From positions 24,271,517 through 24,335,516 of the forward strand of contig NC_053414.1 of the NCBI RefSeq assembly GCF_016859285.1: a DNA stretch of 64,000 nucleotides, in the 5' to 3' direction. Under the pieces are notes generated by a model. That model saw only the letters and a program-made list of their open reading frames with translations, did not search any database and was not told where the DNA came from. Positions 13,301-32,229 of the stretch are shown here, one piece after another. The first letter of the stretch is position 1. Each line of letters begins with the position of its first letter. The translations under genes were made by a program, and so were the position numbers. The stretch is from Xiphias gladius (lineage: Eukaryota > Chordata > Actinopteri > Istiophoriformes > Xiphiidae).

Positions 13301-14312
13301 TCTTGAATAAGAATCATTTTAACTCCAGCTCGCTCCTAGAAATATGTAGGAGAGATATGTTATATTGATTACAGACACATGGCAGATTACTCTAATCTTT
13401 CTTTAAACATGTAAGACTCTTCGCTGATTGCAATGGGTTTTCCTATTAAGTGATAGTGGAAATCAGCATAGACCTTTTCCCCATCATTTTCTAATATTTG
13501 TACAGTAGAAACAAGATCTCCCTGTGAGCCTCACCTGTAGCTGTTTGATGGTCTCTCCTCCTTTGCCTATAATAAGGCCCGCCTTGCCTGCAGGGATTAT
13601 CATCTCCTGCATGGAACCTGACTGCCCATTGGTCGACTCGTGACCCCTGGACACTATGTCATCTATAAGTGCCTTGGCTCTCCTGGAGGCAAATTAAGTT
13701 AAAAGAAGGGCAATGATATCATTAAAGAACACAAGGCTAATGCAGCATATGAGCAATTTAATTAATGGGTCACACTAGTTTGACTTATTACAGGCAGTGC
13801 GGCAGCTCCAACTGAAACTACAGTATGCCACAGTCTTTGGCAGCTGCAGTTTTGAGCAGGCTATACTTTGAACAAATGTGAAAAATAAGAGATCTTGGTT
13901 AGCCTGAATTGATATCATTGGTTTCTGACGCACTGTACAGTTGCCAGGCAAAAGGTGGATTTTATTTATAACAAACATAGGTGGTGACCAAAAATTTCAG
14001 CAGAGGCCTTGTCTTTTAAGCCAATAAGCTTGTTTGCTGCCCACTTGGGCCTCTGTCATGGAAGTTGTTGATGACATTGGTTACAGGCCAACTTAAAAGT
14101 TAAAAAACAAGGGTGGATCGAGGAAAACTTTAAGTGAATTCAAGGAATAGCCTAGTTACAGGTGGTTAATTTGAATATTTTTCCTATTTCCAACTCATGG
14201 CTGCATTTTTGGTGTCTCTTTGAGCACTTTAAAGTCACGCTGGAATGCGGGGCAAAACACCTTGCCTAAAGCTTAGGGTGTAGCTCTCTGTACTCATTAA
14301 CCAACTCAAACA

Positions 14313-14366
<54 letters not shown>

Positions 14367-17334
14367 TCGTAGAAGTTAAACAAAATATTTTTTTTTTTGT
14401 TTGGCTGTGCACAACATGGTTAAGACATTTTGTAGCATCTAATGCTTAACCACCACAGATTTCCCCCGATCACATGGCTATTTATGGTGTAAAGACAGCT
14501 AAGATTAGAGTAAGGACCATAGTTGGAGTTTAACTTTTATCAAATGATCTCTTGTATACAGCCTGAGAGGAAGTACTGCCTTTGAGACCAAACTCTGTAA
14601 GAAAAGTCCCTATAGTGCAAGCCTAAAAATCTTTTTATAAATTATTAAATTATTGTATAAATGTATTATCTAATTTCCTACACTAGGTTATTTCATTAAA
14701 ATGTGTCTAGTTTGATTAAACTCTGGGGAAGTTTAATAGTGTTATTTCTACACCTGTGAGAACAACTGCTACTTGATCCTACGTCTTCTAGAGTTGAGTG
14801 GAGTAGTTGCATTGGAAATTGAAAAATACATTGTTTTAAATATGAATATAAACACCAACTTACTGTATGGCGTCTGTTGACCCTGTCAGAGAAACACTTC
14901 TGTCTGAAAGACCAGCACTATCTGTGAATAAATATGAAAATCTGTGTCGATCCAAAAGCAGCTGGTAGACCCATTATACTTTGTTAATTTAGCTAATATG
15001 AAGGTAGCACATAACTCACCATGAGCAATCTGGACCTTGCAGCCAGAATCCTGTTGTATTTTGTTGATCTGTTCACCTCCTCGGCCAATGACTTTACGGA
15101 CAACGGGAAAGACATTTAGATTTTAGTTTGAACCCGTGTTAACACAGGGGTGAAGGCGTTACTTTTATGGTTTAGGTAATGTATGTGCATGTACTCACTG
15201 AGACCAACCATGCCATCAGGCACTCTGTACTCTTCTGTCATTGTGGAGGGCCGGGCACTACAGCCAGGTAAAAAAAAAATTAAAAATTATAATAATGATG
15301 TTAATAATATTATACAAAGGATATCTTGTTTGTCATAATCATATGCCCCAAAAGTGTTAATGTAATAGAAAAAATAAAAAATAACCCATTAACCTTTGTT
15401 GGGAAAGGGCAGCCAGCTGAGCTCCAATAGCTGTAAGAGAAGAAAAACTCGTGAGCAGTCGGACACTGAGCCTAGGAAGTTTTTGTAACTGGATCAACTT
15501 GGGTATTCAACGTACACAATGCAGAATCTCTTTCACTCTGTGATGCTACCTTCTTGGCATCAGGTTCATCTGAAAACACACAAAAAAGTGAGTCTTACAA
15601 AGTGGACGAACAAATGCAGACAAAGTGCCTGTTCGTGCTGATTTTTTAACCTGCTTCTTCCAAGGATCGCTTCTGTGCTGTGAATGGATAACTCTCAGCT
15701 CCTCCGTTGTTACTTGCTGAGGGAACACCGTCTCCACCGATTTTAGCTGCAATCTACAAAGAGTTGAACACTGGATGAAGTTTCTGCAATACAACCTAAA
15801 ATAACGATGAAGAAATTAAAGGGACGCAAGTTTTGGTAAGTGCATTTCAAAATCCCCATGAGCAGTAAGTGACATTTTAACCCATATTCATTTATATAAT
15901 TATGATTACAAATAGAGGGATCATTTTAAATAAAGTGGCACTCCACTGACACATGGAGATCAGTTAAATCATGAAGAGTACTAACCCAATGCTTATTAAT
16001 GATTTCATTAGGGTTATCTGGGTTTGGGAACCGCAAATTTATAACTGGGGGTGTAGAGTTTAAAAGATATGGATATGTATCAGGCAGGGAGGATTTAACT
16101 AAAGATGGTAGGACTAAGTACTAAGCAAGTAGCAATGAGCATTATGGAAAGTGTAGGATCCAGTATTTCTGTATCTTGACCTATACTAGGGATTAAATGT
16201 CATGAAATCTCTGACTCTTCATCACATCAATTTTGCCTATTTGTTTTTTAATCTATCTCACAAGTGCTCCAACTGTACAGGAGTGCAATACTAAATGATG
16301 ACGTCTGGTGTACCGCATTAACTAGTAAAACCGAGGGACTATAATCTGATACAACTCATAGTGCCTTCAACTAGATTAATGAATCGACAGAAAATTAATC
16401 TGCAACGATCTTGATAAATAATATTAAAAAATTGACTTATAAAACAAAAATGCCAAGGATTCTCTAGTTTCAGCTTCTCCAATGTTAAACTTTGTTGCCC
16501 TTTTTCGTTGTTATACCACTATGACTTAAATACCTTTGGGTTTGGGCCTGCTCCACAGACAAAACACTTGTGCTAGACATTTTAAACACTTTATAGACTA
16601 ATGGACTAATTGAGAAAAGTATCCGACCAATCATTAGCTGCAACCCTAACCTTGATAACTAGAAGGACCTATAATGTAGCTTCACTCTGGCCAACGACCA
16701 TAAAGAAATATCCTCCGAGTACTGAACTTTTAGTTACTAAATAAATTAAGCAACCTTTTGTTCATTTGTAGCTGGTTATCAACAAAATAGCACAAGACAA
16801 GTCCGGTAACCTTACTTTAAGGCAGTCATAATGCTATGACATTGTCATTATTTGTTAAATTTTACTAAAATTAGGGTTCTTACACGGGGGAGAAGGAAAC
16901 TTTATGATGTGGTTACCGTTAACCATACATAACTAACCTAGCTAACTTAGCTTAGGTAGCTCGTCCATTTAACTTAACTCAAGGATCCTGGTGGCGATAG
17001 TTACTATACTTGCATGCGAGAATGACCCGCATTGGTGACGCTGCTCAGTCCAGCCCACAAACCTTTTCAATTGATCCTTCAACCTGGCGGGCGTTTTAGA
17101 CAAATAAATGGCATCGCTATTAGCTACCTAGCTTGCTAGCTACTTGACTAGAGCTAACGTCACGGGTAATTAAGCTAGCTGCTGTGTCCCGGCTGCTAAC
17201 TAGCTCCACGGCCCTCTTCTCTTGTACCCCACCGCTTGAGTTACCTGTCTGGCTCGTTGTACAGCATCAGCAAAAGCGTCATTTTTCATCCCAGCACCAA
17301 CTCCATTAGTCGACAGACCGCCGTATTCAGACAT
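10357..17334 (-). CDS. khsrp: KHSRP/FUBP2, KH-type splicing regulatory protein
   Basis: Multi-KH RNA-binding protein acting in nucleus and cytoplasm in AU-rich-element mRNA decay, splicing and let-7-type miRNA maturation. Seventeen exons (5' to 3'): 17245-17334, 15651-15753, 15516-15569, 15394-15430, 15199-15257, 15020-15091, 14864-14921, 13535-13682, 13237-13335, 13025-13126, 12799-12901, 12344-12468, 11930-12226, 11707-11816, 11504-11592, 11126-11332, 10357-10577. They total 1974 nt, 657 aa (human about 711). Four KH domains show intact GxxG loops: GRGG (about 102-166), GKGG (about 183-250), GRNG (about 277-340), GRGG (about 378-445). [12 protein letters not shown] and [15 protein letters not shown] distinguish KHSRP from FUBP1 and FUBP3. 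The C-terminus has the tyrosine-rich units [19 protein letters not shown] and [14 protein letters not shown] 12-alanine run precedes the last unit. The N-terminus is shorter than the Gly/Pro-rich human one. Confidence 0.96.
10489..10577 (-). repeat. GCN (polyalanine) codon repeat in last khsrp exon
   Basis: Within exon 17 a run of GCG, GCA and GCT codons encodes twelve alanines, then a proline and five more alanines. It is flanked by glycine codons. The mixed codon use suggests the homopolymer is maintained or was built by several events; the start of the run is pure GCG then GCA triplets, which are prone to slippage. Confidence 0.8.
14313..14366. repeat. (TAA)n microsatellite in khsrp intron
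   Basis: Uninterrupted AAT/TAA triplets, about 18 units, within the large intron between exons 7 and 8. The rest of this intron (13683-14863) shows no gene. Confidence 0.95.
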
Positions 17335-19763
17335 GCTGCTCACAAGGGGCAAACACACACACACACAAACGGGGGGGCAGGCTGGATACCTTTGGCCGGG
17401 TCGAGCTGCGCAGAAGCGGGAAGGCTAAACAGGAGCGAAGCGGGGGACACCAATGTGATTGAGGCAGAACCACGCCGGCAAATTTCCCTGCTTAAAACAA
17501 CCAATCAAGGCTTCGTCTTCTTCTTCTATGTGTTTACTGGCGGATCGCAAACCAACTTTAAAGGTGTATACCGCCACCCACTGTTCATTAGATCATCTGA
17601 ATACTAATTGGTCTTTAGAAATAAAACTTAAAGGAAATCACACCCTAATTTTTAATCTGCCTGTATTATATAGCCTACCAACTCCATTCTGATTTCCCTG
17701 AAAGCTTGTGCTTAGTAATGAATTTAAACTCCATTCCTTACCTGCCTCATGTACCATAATCAATGCTTCTTCAACCCCGGGTTTTCTTTCTCTTCTTCCT
17801 TACAATGTTTAGGGTCAACATCCAACGTTATAATACGAAAACACCTCCAGCTCCTGGATTGGAGTGCAGAGCAGACACCGTTGAGGACACAGCTGTATTT
17901 ATTTTTATTTATTTTGACTTATTGTCAAGTTGCATTAACCAATTTATGATTTCGAAACTATTTTACAATGGATTTTTCTTTTAACAATAAGGGAAAATCA
18001 GAGGCGGCAGATAAGGGTTTTCATAGTCACTTCATTTTATTTTTAATAAAAAAAGGTTAAGTAATTTGTCCTATAAGCCAATCATCATTTATTTATGTAT
18101 TTGATACATCACTCTATTCATAATGATTGCATCAGTGAAGGAAAGCTATATGAAACAGACATTTTTAGATTTAGTCTATTCATAGCGTCCACAAATAGAC
18201 TGTTCTCTTTTTCTGTGACCTATATATGTTAAATGATTTTTACTTTAGTTATCATATCAGAGGAACTAATGATGTATGAGTTGACTTTTTTTTATGTTTT
18301 GGTGTGTAATTTACTATTAATTTCCCAGGAAGTTTCCAAGAAATAACAATGTCAATGTTTTTGCTAATCATTATGTAAAGAAAATGAAAGCTCCACTTAA
18401 ACCCAGGTTAATAGTTATTAGTTATTCAACTTTATTCTTTTTTCTTTTTTAGTCTTCATATATGTTTAATTGTAAGGCTGTCTAGACAAATTTCACATTT
18501 TTGCATGTTCAACTCACCTGGTTTGCACTGACTAAAAGACTCCCAGGGTTACACTAGCAATGTATTACAATCAACTAACTGGAAGTTATTAGCAATGTAA
18601 GAGTAGCTAACAATATGATAGTAACTAATGGCAAAAGGGCTGAACAAAGTGGTCGTCCATCAGTAATTTCACGAGGCAAACCTGGAAAGTATTAGTGCAG
18701 GGGTTTTAATTCAATTTCGACATCTGTAAGATAAAATGGAAACTAAGTGGCATTTATTTAAAAAAAGCAGCACTATGCAGGCATTTATTTGCACATCCCA
18801 TAATAAACACTGACACATGAAAAAGGTTCATTGGCATTAAATGTCATTTCCTATTATTTCGTGATACAGACTGTTATCTCTTTAATATAATGTTAAAACT
18901 GCACATTGTTCACATACAGTTTATGAAAATACTATGTGGCACTGAACCCAGTAATATTTTTTTAACATATGAGAACAAACTCACCTCTTAGGAACATATA
19001 AAACATGAGCATTTTGCATGAAAAGTTATCATGAATCCTTCGTACTTTTGGATATGGCTTTGGCAGTTTCCCACCTGTTAAATATAAAGTATATTGGTTT
19101 GCTCTACTCAGTAGTAATACATTTACAAAAGAGAAAATTGACAGCATTTCTTTCTCATTTCACCACTTTCCATTTCAGTCGTGTCCATGTGATCCTTCAA
19201 GAGTTAAGTTCAGTAATTATCTGCTGTTGTTTGACAATTGTCGCTGTACTTTAGTTTTTGTAACATATGTTTAAGACAAGTCTGCAGGGACTTCAGGATC
19301 CTCTTAGAGAAGAGGAAATTGGATCAATCCTCCTATCAGTCCTTCATCTTCTCTATATACCACCTAGGAGAAAAAATAATGCTGTGGGAATGTGACATGG
19401 CTCCCCTGTTGGTTACACCTTGTACTTGTTTTTTCTCAGGCAAGTTCATGCAAGTTTCCATCTGTCCAAGTCAGTGCAGTAGTACGAGTACAACTAGTTA
19501 GCTTTCACACAACTCCTGGCATACACTGCAATGCAATATATCATTCTTGAAACTCTTCACTGCAGCAGGGTTCAGGTGTGGTTATTCAAATGTGAGGCTT
19601 TCACGACAGATTTTATATTAAGTTGATCTGTTGATCTGTTGATAAAACCTGCAATCCCAGAACCATGTATCCATCCACAATCAAGACCCATTTCCTCATG
19701 CACTGCCACCAGATCTGTACGTGCTTGTAGATAAAATCCACCCGCAAATCATTTATCCTTTTC
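17335..19763. other. khsrp promoter side and carrier 3' flank
   Basis: Between the khsrp start codon and the stop of the mitochondrial carrier. The first 150 bases are moderately GC-rich and probably contain the khsrp promoter and 5'UTR. The rest is AT-rich and shows no coding frame with recognisable similarity. The right-hand part probably includes the 3'UTR of the carrier; a minus-strand AATAAA occurs near 18754 among other candidates. Confidence 0.45.
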
Positions 19764-27388
<7,625 letters not shown>

Positions 27389-27563
27389 AACTGGAGCCAC
27401 TTAGAGTCAGCTGATGGGATACAGCGGCGTCAATTAAATCAGTACAGCATAACCACCCAACAGTCATTGCATCTTATCAAGGCTGCAAGAATTCACTCAT
27501 ATATCGAATCCATAACAGTTGGCACTGGAGGCTATCAGTAAAAGCGATCTAATCCAAACTGTG

Positions 27564-27690
27564 ACTAGTGGTTCCCAACCAGTGGGTCGGGGACCACACA
27601 AGGGGTTGCAAAATGATTCTGAGGGGTCATGAAAAGAGCACTCCACTGATTTAGCATTGGTGTTCTATAACATTGTCAGACTCACGATGG
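27564..27690. mobile_element. hAT-type transposon end fragment
   Basis: AGTGGTTCCCAACC followed by GTGGGTCGGGGACCAC matches the usual terminus of hAT-derived elements in vertebrates. A matching opposite end is not visible nearby, so this is a fragment. Confidence 0.4.
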
Positions 27691-28149
27691 ACTTTTTTTT
27701 TTAAAAATTGGATCAAAATCGCAGCAGCAGAACCAGAGATATCCTCTTTTTCATTCCACACATTCTTTAAGCTTGCTTCGAAAAGTCCATTGCCTTGCAG
27801 GACAGGTTCTGGTTTGTGTTTTAAGATACAGCTGTTTGTGTGTCCACCCTCTTAATCTGTTTTAATCATTTTAACTATCCAGGGCATGCACTGGACACTG
27901 GACAGCCACTGTTTTTATTGATAAAACGTTTTTTCAACGTGACAAAATCTACAATTTCAAGTCCTGTGGGATTTCGTAAAACCACATGTTCTGTGGAGTG
28001 GAGCAATAACGGATGTTTGGCGGTGTTTGGTTGTCACAGATACACGGAAAATGCCACAACTCAAAACACGGGTCGGTCCACATGGACAGGAGCAGTTCAG
28101 CTTCCATACAGTCTACGTTCACGACCGTGTTTAACTTGATCCTCATACT

Positions 28150-28488
28150 GCTAGGACGCTCTTGTGGTCTAACAGTAAAAACTACGAGACCATTTTGTGA
28201 CTCACACCGGCTATGTTTATCTCCAGACCGACCCGCGGCCCATGGCAGGATGCAGAGGATCAGGACACAAGGCGGAACCGGCGGGGCTGGAGCACAGCTA
28301 ACTGCCTCCGAGTCCGTCCTGAAACCAGATTTGACGCCAGACAAGCAGCTCCCTATAGGATCCAGCCGGTCCGGGAGGTCTCTGTGTTCGCCACTATTGA
28401 TCGCTCGCTCGGTCACGTAGATTTCGCAGCGACTCTTGCTGTGGAAGCAGGAAGCGAGGAAAACGCCTGCTGGCGGCCAAGTGTCAGA

Positions 28489-28539
<51 letters not shown>

Positions 28540-28560
28540 AGGCTGCTCTCTGGGTCTGAA
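28150..28560 (-). promoter_or_regulatory. GC-rich block, candidate carrier promoter
   Basis: This segment is visibly richer in G+C and CpG than its surroundings and lies about 0.8-1.2 kb upstream of the carrier start codon. Overlapping open frames exist on both strands but match nothing I know and are probably a product of the base composition. A non-coding first exon of the carrier could begin here. Confidence 0.3.
28492..28538. repeat. (GT)n microsatellite
   Basis: About 23 GT units at the edge of the GC-rich block. Confidence 0.95.
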
Positions 28561-28949
28561 GCTGGCAATTGCTTATGTCTTGTATCAGCCACTCATAGAT
28601 ATTGATGATTGTTGGTGAACACTGACAGTTGGCGGTTTGTCATGGAGTCTGTTTGCCCCTGAAATCAAATAAACTAAAGATCCTCAACCAGGATCGTTGG
28701 CGAGGATTTTAGAAATACTGAGCTCACACTCCCAAGTCCATGGTCCCCCAGTGCACCCGCCTCCGCCTCATAAAATTCTGACAAGACACTGAAAAGAAAG
28801 ACTCATAGATTTTATATAATTATCATCACTAACTTGTAAAATATAATGCGTTATCGTGGAAAATAATAAACGCATATAAAGGAGTGAAAATCAGCGCCAT
28901 GCACCTCAAGCAGCAATGACTTCAAAATGCTGCTTACATGTAGATGCAT

Positions 28950-29222
28950 TAATTAACTAGAATGGCACTCGGTAGAGCGCAGACCTACGCCAAGGGTCAA
29001 TGTCAAACAACGTGCACCAGACGTCAGAGGAAAAAAAATAAAATTTATGGGAAATGATCCGGATCTGCTGCAAAATTCAACCGGCTCTTCCCCGGCCCTA
29101 GACCCATCCCTCCGCCAAGTTCGGTGCAAATCGGTTCCGTACCTTTTGCACAATCCTGCTGACAAACCAACCAACAAACAGACACGGGTGGAGACACCAC
29201 CTCCTTGGCAGAAGGAAAAATC
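28950..29222 (+). mobile_element. tRNA-derived SINE-like element
   Basis: The left part carries CTCGGTAGAGCGCAGACC, similar to the box A region of a tRNA-derived SINE. The right part has CCGGATCTGCTGCAAAATTC and ends in a CAAA-like repeat (CAACCAACAAACAGACA) followed by CACCTCCTTGGC. This head-tail arrangement matches fish SINEs from memory. The exact family is not assigned. Confidence 0.5.
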
Positions 29223-30692
29223 AAGTGATGCACTGCAATATACTGGCCATCAGAAACAAAACCCTCTTAAAGGGACCACTCTGTTTACTGAGTAAGTTTT
29301 TTTTCTGCAGATGATACATTTGTACTTTTAAGTCACATTCTGATGGCAGGACATTTTTTTGTAACAGTCTTTTTACAGAGTGATGTCGCTAGTTTACCGA
29401 AGAAGTGTAAAAAATACTGTGCTTGGAATAATAATTTGTGTCTGAAATCATTTAAAAATAAAGAGAGATCAATAAACTAGATACAAATCTTAAAAGCACA
29501 TCGACTCCTTCTCCATCACTGAAAAATATAGAATCTATGAATATGCAAATATTGTTCATTTTAAAAGTTAGTTTAGTTCATTGTTGGACAAGAAATGTAC
29601 TTCACTGAAAAATCTATTCTCAGTGTTGATGCACTGGAGGTTTCAAGGTTCCACTTCACATTTGTCTAAGTTACATCCTGGACCACAACAGGCTTCCAGA
29701 CTTGTGGTGTGACAAAATCCTCTCGTACCTACACATCGGAGAAACTTTCCCCCCTCAGCAGATGAATGCTGCCTACTTCGCACATACAGTGCATTATTCT
29801 GCACAGTGGAGGTCAAACATCCGAATGAAGAAACAACAATAAGCAAAATACATTCCTGAGTGGGGGAGGCTTTTAAGTTAAAGATCTGAGGACTTCTTCC
29901 ATCAGTGTTGACACTAACACATGCTACTGAGAGGCTTTTTTCTTCCATGTATTAGTATGTTATGCAAAAAAACCCCAGAAGAATCAATAGCGAAATGGAA
30001 GGGGTTTGGGGGATTTGAGCGTGCATCCCTGACAATACACCATAAAATAACAACACACACACTCCATACACAAACAAAGAGTTGAACAAAATTAGACATT
30101 ATGTCTTAGAGTAACATTTTAATAATTTTTTTTTTTTGACACAACATCATTTGCATTGAACCAATATCTGCGTAGAGCCTATGAGGAGGTTTACAAAACA
30201 GCTGGAGAAAAACTAACAAATCAAGAGTAAGGAAAAAGGAGAAGAAAATATACCGGCGCTGCTGTTATTGCGGAGGTACTGTATTTAATGACCTTGGTCC
30301 TCTTTTCATGTCTTATCTTGTCCATCATTATTAAACACATCCTTGGTCACCCTGCAGTTGTCTGACTCTCCTGAGATGAGTGATGTTGGCAGGCCACCTG
30401 CTGCTCCCTCATCACTTTATTCTCTTGCAATAAAGGTCAATGTATGTTTTGTTTATGACGGACTTTTAGGTCTCGTAATGATCCTCGACCGCACACAAAG
30501 AAGAGGTCCCCTTGGTTTCATTTTCCTATTATATCTGCCAACTTGTTTTGTATCTCCCTGTTGACAGACCTCTGCGGACTGTAAGCACATATACCACCTC
30601 CCTCATTCAACTGCTTTCATCCCTATTCAGCCCCCGTCTCTGCACCTGCTAGAGAGAAGCAGACTGATGTATCAGATAGCTTCCAGGTGGAC

Positions 30693-30700
30693 TATATAAG
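30693..30700 (+). promoter_or_regulatory. TATA box of the rgs gene
   Basis: TATATAAG lies 98 bases before the start codon, with AGCAGCACTG directly after it. A transcription start near 30722-30730 would give a 5'UTR of about 70 bases. A strong TATA box suits an inducible gene, as R4 RGS genes usually are. Confidence 0.65.
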
Positions 30701-30797
30701 AGCAGCACTGTGTAGTTTTGGAGGCAAACTGATTGTCTACTTCGATCAAGTACATTTTTATTTTCCCTTTGCCGGTTTTCTAAGATTAAAGACCTCA

Positions 30798-32229
30798 ATG
30801 TGTAAGGGACTCTCCTCCCTGCCCTCCTCATGCCTGGAGAAGTAAGTATTCGGCAGGGTCATCGTGTTTTGTGTGTAAACAAGTTATTTCCTAATTGCGT
30901 AGTTTGTATTATGAAGTGTTGTGTGCCAAGCCTGGTGTGATTCCCAGTGTCCGTCTGTGTGTTTCAGGGCAAAAGAGATGCGGGTGAAGTTAAGCCATCT
31001 GGCCGAGACACACCACAAGCACAAGTACACCTCCCGAAACCCGTATTTCAAATAAGTATTAAATCCACTCATATAGATGCGGATTTATGACTGTCTCCGT
31101 CTCTCTTCTCAGGGTTCATGATGGGAAAACTCTTCAGGACCTGGAAACTCTACTAAACAACAAAAGTAAGACACAGTTTTCCCTTTATTCATTTATTTTT
31201 ATCACATTTGAAATGAGTTTATTGCTTGAACACACAGTCCAGATCTTTTTGACATGTCAAAGTAGGAATAACACAGGTGTCAGTAATAAAATGAATGATG
31301 GCTGAATTCCATTTAGCTCACTGCCACACTGTCATGTCTTACTGGGACACTTGAATAGAGCAGAGACACTGCTAATGTTATTAGTAACACCAGTGCTTTT
31401 CCTACTGTGACAAGTCAAAATGTCTGCTGCGAACAATGCCCAGTGATTGTCCTGATTTCTCCAACTGAAAATTTCTTCTGTACGCAAGTATAAAGAGGGT
31501 GCAAAAGGATGCAAAAAAAAGAAACCCTGTGTTATGTTTGCACAGCAGGTGCATAGCTTGCACCGTACACGTCTTTGTCCATTACAACACTAACACCTTT
31601 GGTACATTGTCATCCTCCACAAGTTGTAATTATTAAATGAAATAATAGTGACTGAATTTTACTGTAGTTTGCATTTTAACAGAAACATGCTGTAAAAATA
31701 ACCATATTTATTTGCTCTGATTCATTCCTCCTCTTCTGGTTCGTTCCTCCTCCAGTTGGTCTGCAGGCATTTCATGGGTTCCTGCGTTCAGAGTTCAGTG
31801 AGGAGAACCTCGAGTTCTGGCTGGCCTGTGAGGACTACAGGGTTTCGCCCTCAGACCTGCAGAGGGCCAAGGCCAGCAGCATCTACAGCCAGTTCATCAA
31901 CCCTGATGCTCCCCAGGAGGTTGGTGAAGAGGAGAGTGTGATATACGAGGACCACAGGGCAATGAGACTGAAGGACGTCTGTAAACGGTTAACACATAAA
32001 AGGATGAAAAGTAGACTAATATTCAAGAGCTTCTTTTGATAAACTGCTTTTTCCCCTCCAGGTAAACCTGGATGCTGAAACCCGCGAGGCTCTGTTGAGT
32101 GTGATGGACTCTCCATGTGCTGACACGTTCAAGAAGGCACAGCAGAGGATCTACAGCCTTATGGCCAAAGACTCCTACCCTCGCTTCCTGCGCTCCCATC
32201 ACTGCATGGAGGCCATTAAGGCTTTCTAA
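30798..32229 (+). CDS. R4-family regulator of G-protein signalling
   Basis: GTPase-activating protein for heterotrimeric G-alpha subunits at the plasma membrane. Five exons: 30798-30841, 30968-31024, 31113-31165, 31756-31919, 32062-32229. They total 486 nt, 161 aa. The N-terminus [19 protein letters not shown] matches RGS4/RGS5 (MCKGLAALPHSCLERAKE in RGS5), an amphipathic, palmitoylatable helix. Its Met-Cys start is the known Cys N-degron of RGS4/5/16. The RGS domain (about 53-157) shows [20 protein letters not shown], the [12 protein letters not shown] joint and [10 protein letters not shown]. It is shorter than RGS4, RGS5 or RGS16 (about 180-205 aa) because the linker before the RGS box is only about 20 residues and the protein stops right after the box. 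I cannot assign a particular orthologue. It is the only + strand gene in the window. Confidence 0.9.
31247..31420. mobile_element. MITE with ~42-bp imperfect terminal inverted repeats in rgs intron 3
   Basis: The left end (TTTGACATGTCAAAGTAGG onward) and the reverse complement of the right end (TTTGACTTGTCACAGTAGG onward) agree over about 42 bases with a few mismatches. The core AATGATGGCTGAATTCCATT is shared with the copy in dcaf15 at 2550-2680. No coding frame. Confidence 0.7.

Larger units (their letters stand above)
27389..30797. other. intergenic region between carrier 5' end and rgs
   Basis: The gap lies between two divergently transcribed genes, the carrier (-) and rgs (+). It holds a hAT-like terminal motif (AGTGGTTCCCAACC) near 27566, a GC- and CpG-richer block at about 28150-28560 that could be the carrier promoter, a (GT)n run, a SINE-like element near 28950-29222 and the rgs TATA-type promoter at its right end. 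No other coding frame could be supported. Confidence 0.5.

Noticed and set aside
27949-28605. Overlapping long frames on both strands
   Set aside because: The region is GC-rich and no frame resembles a known family or has clear exon structure. I treat it as composition-driven and as a possible promoter.
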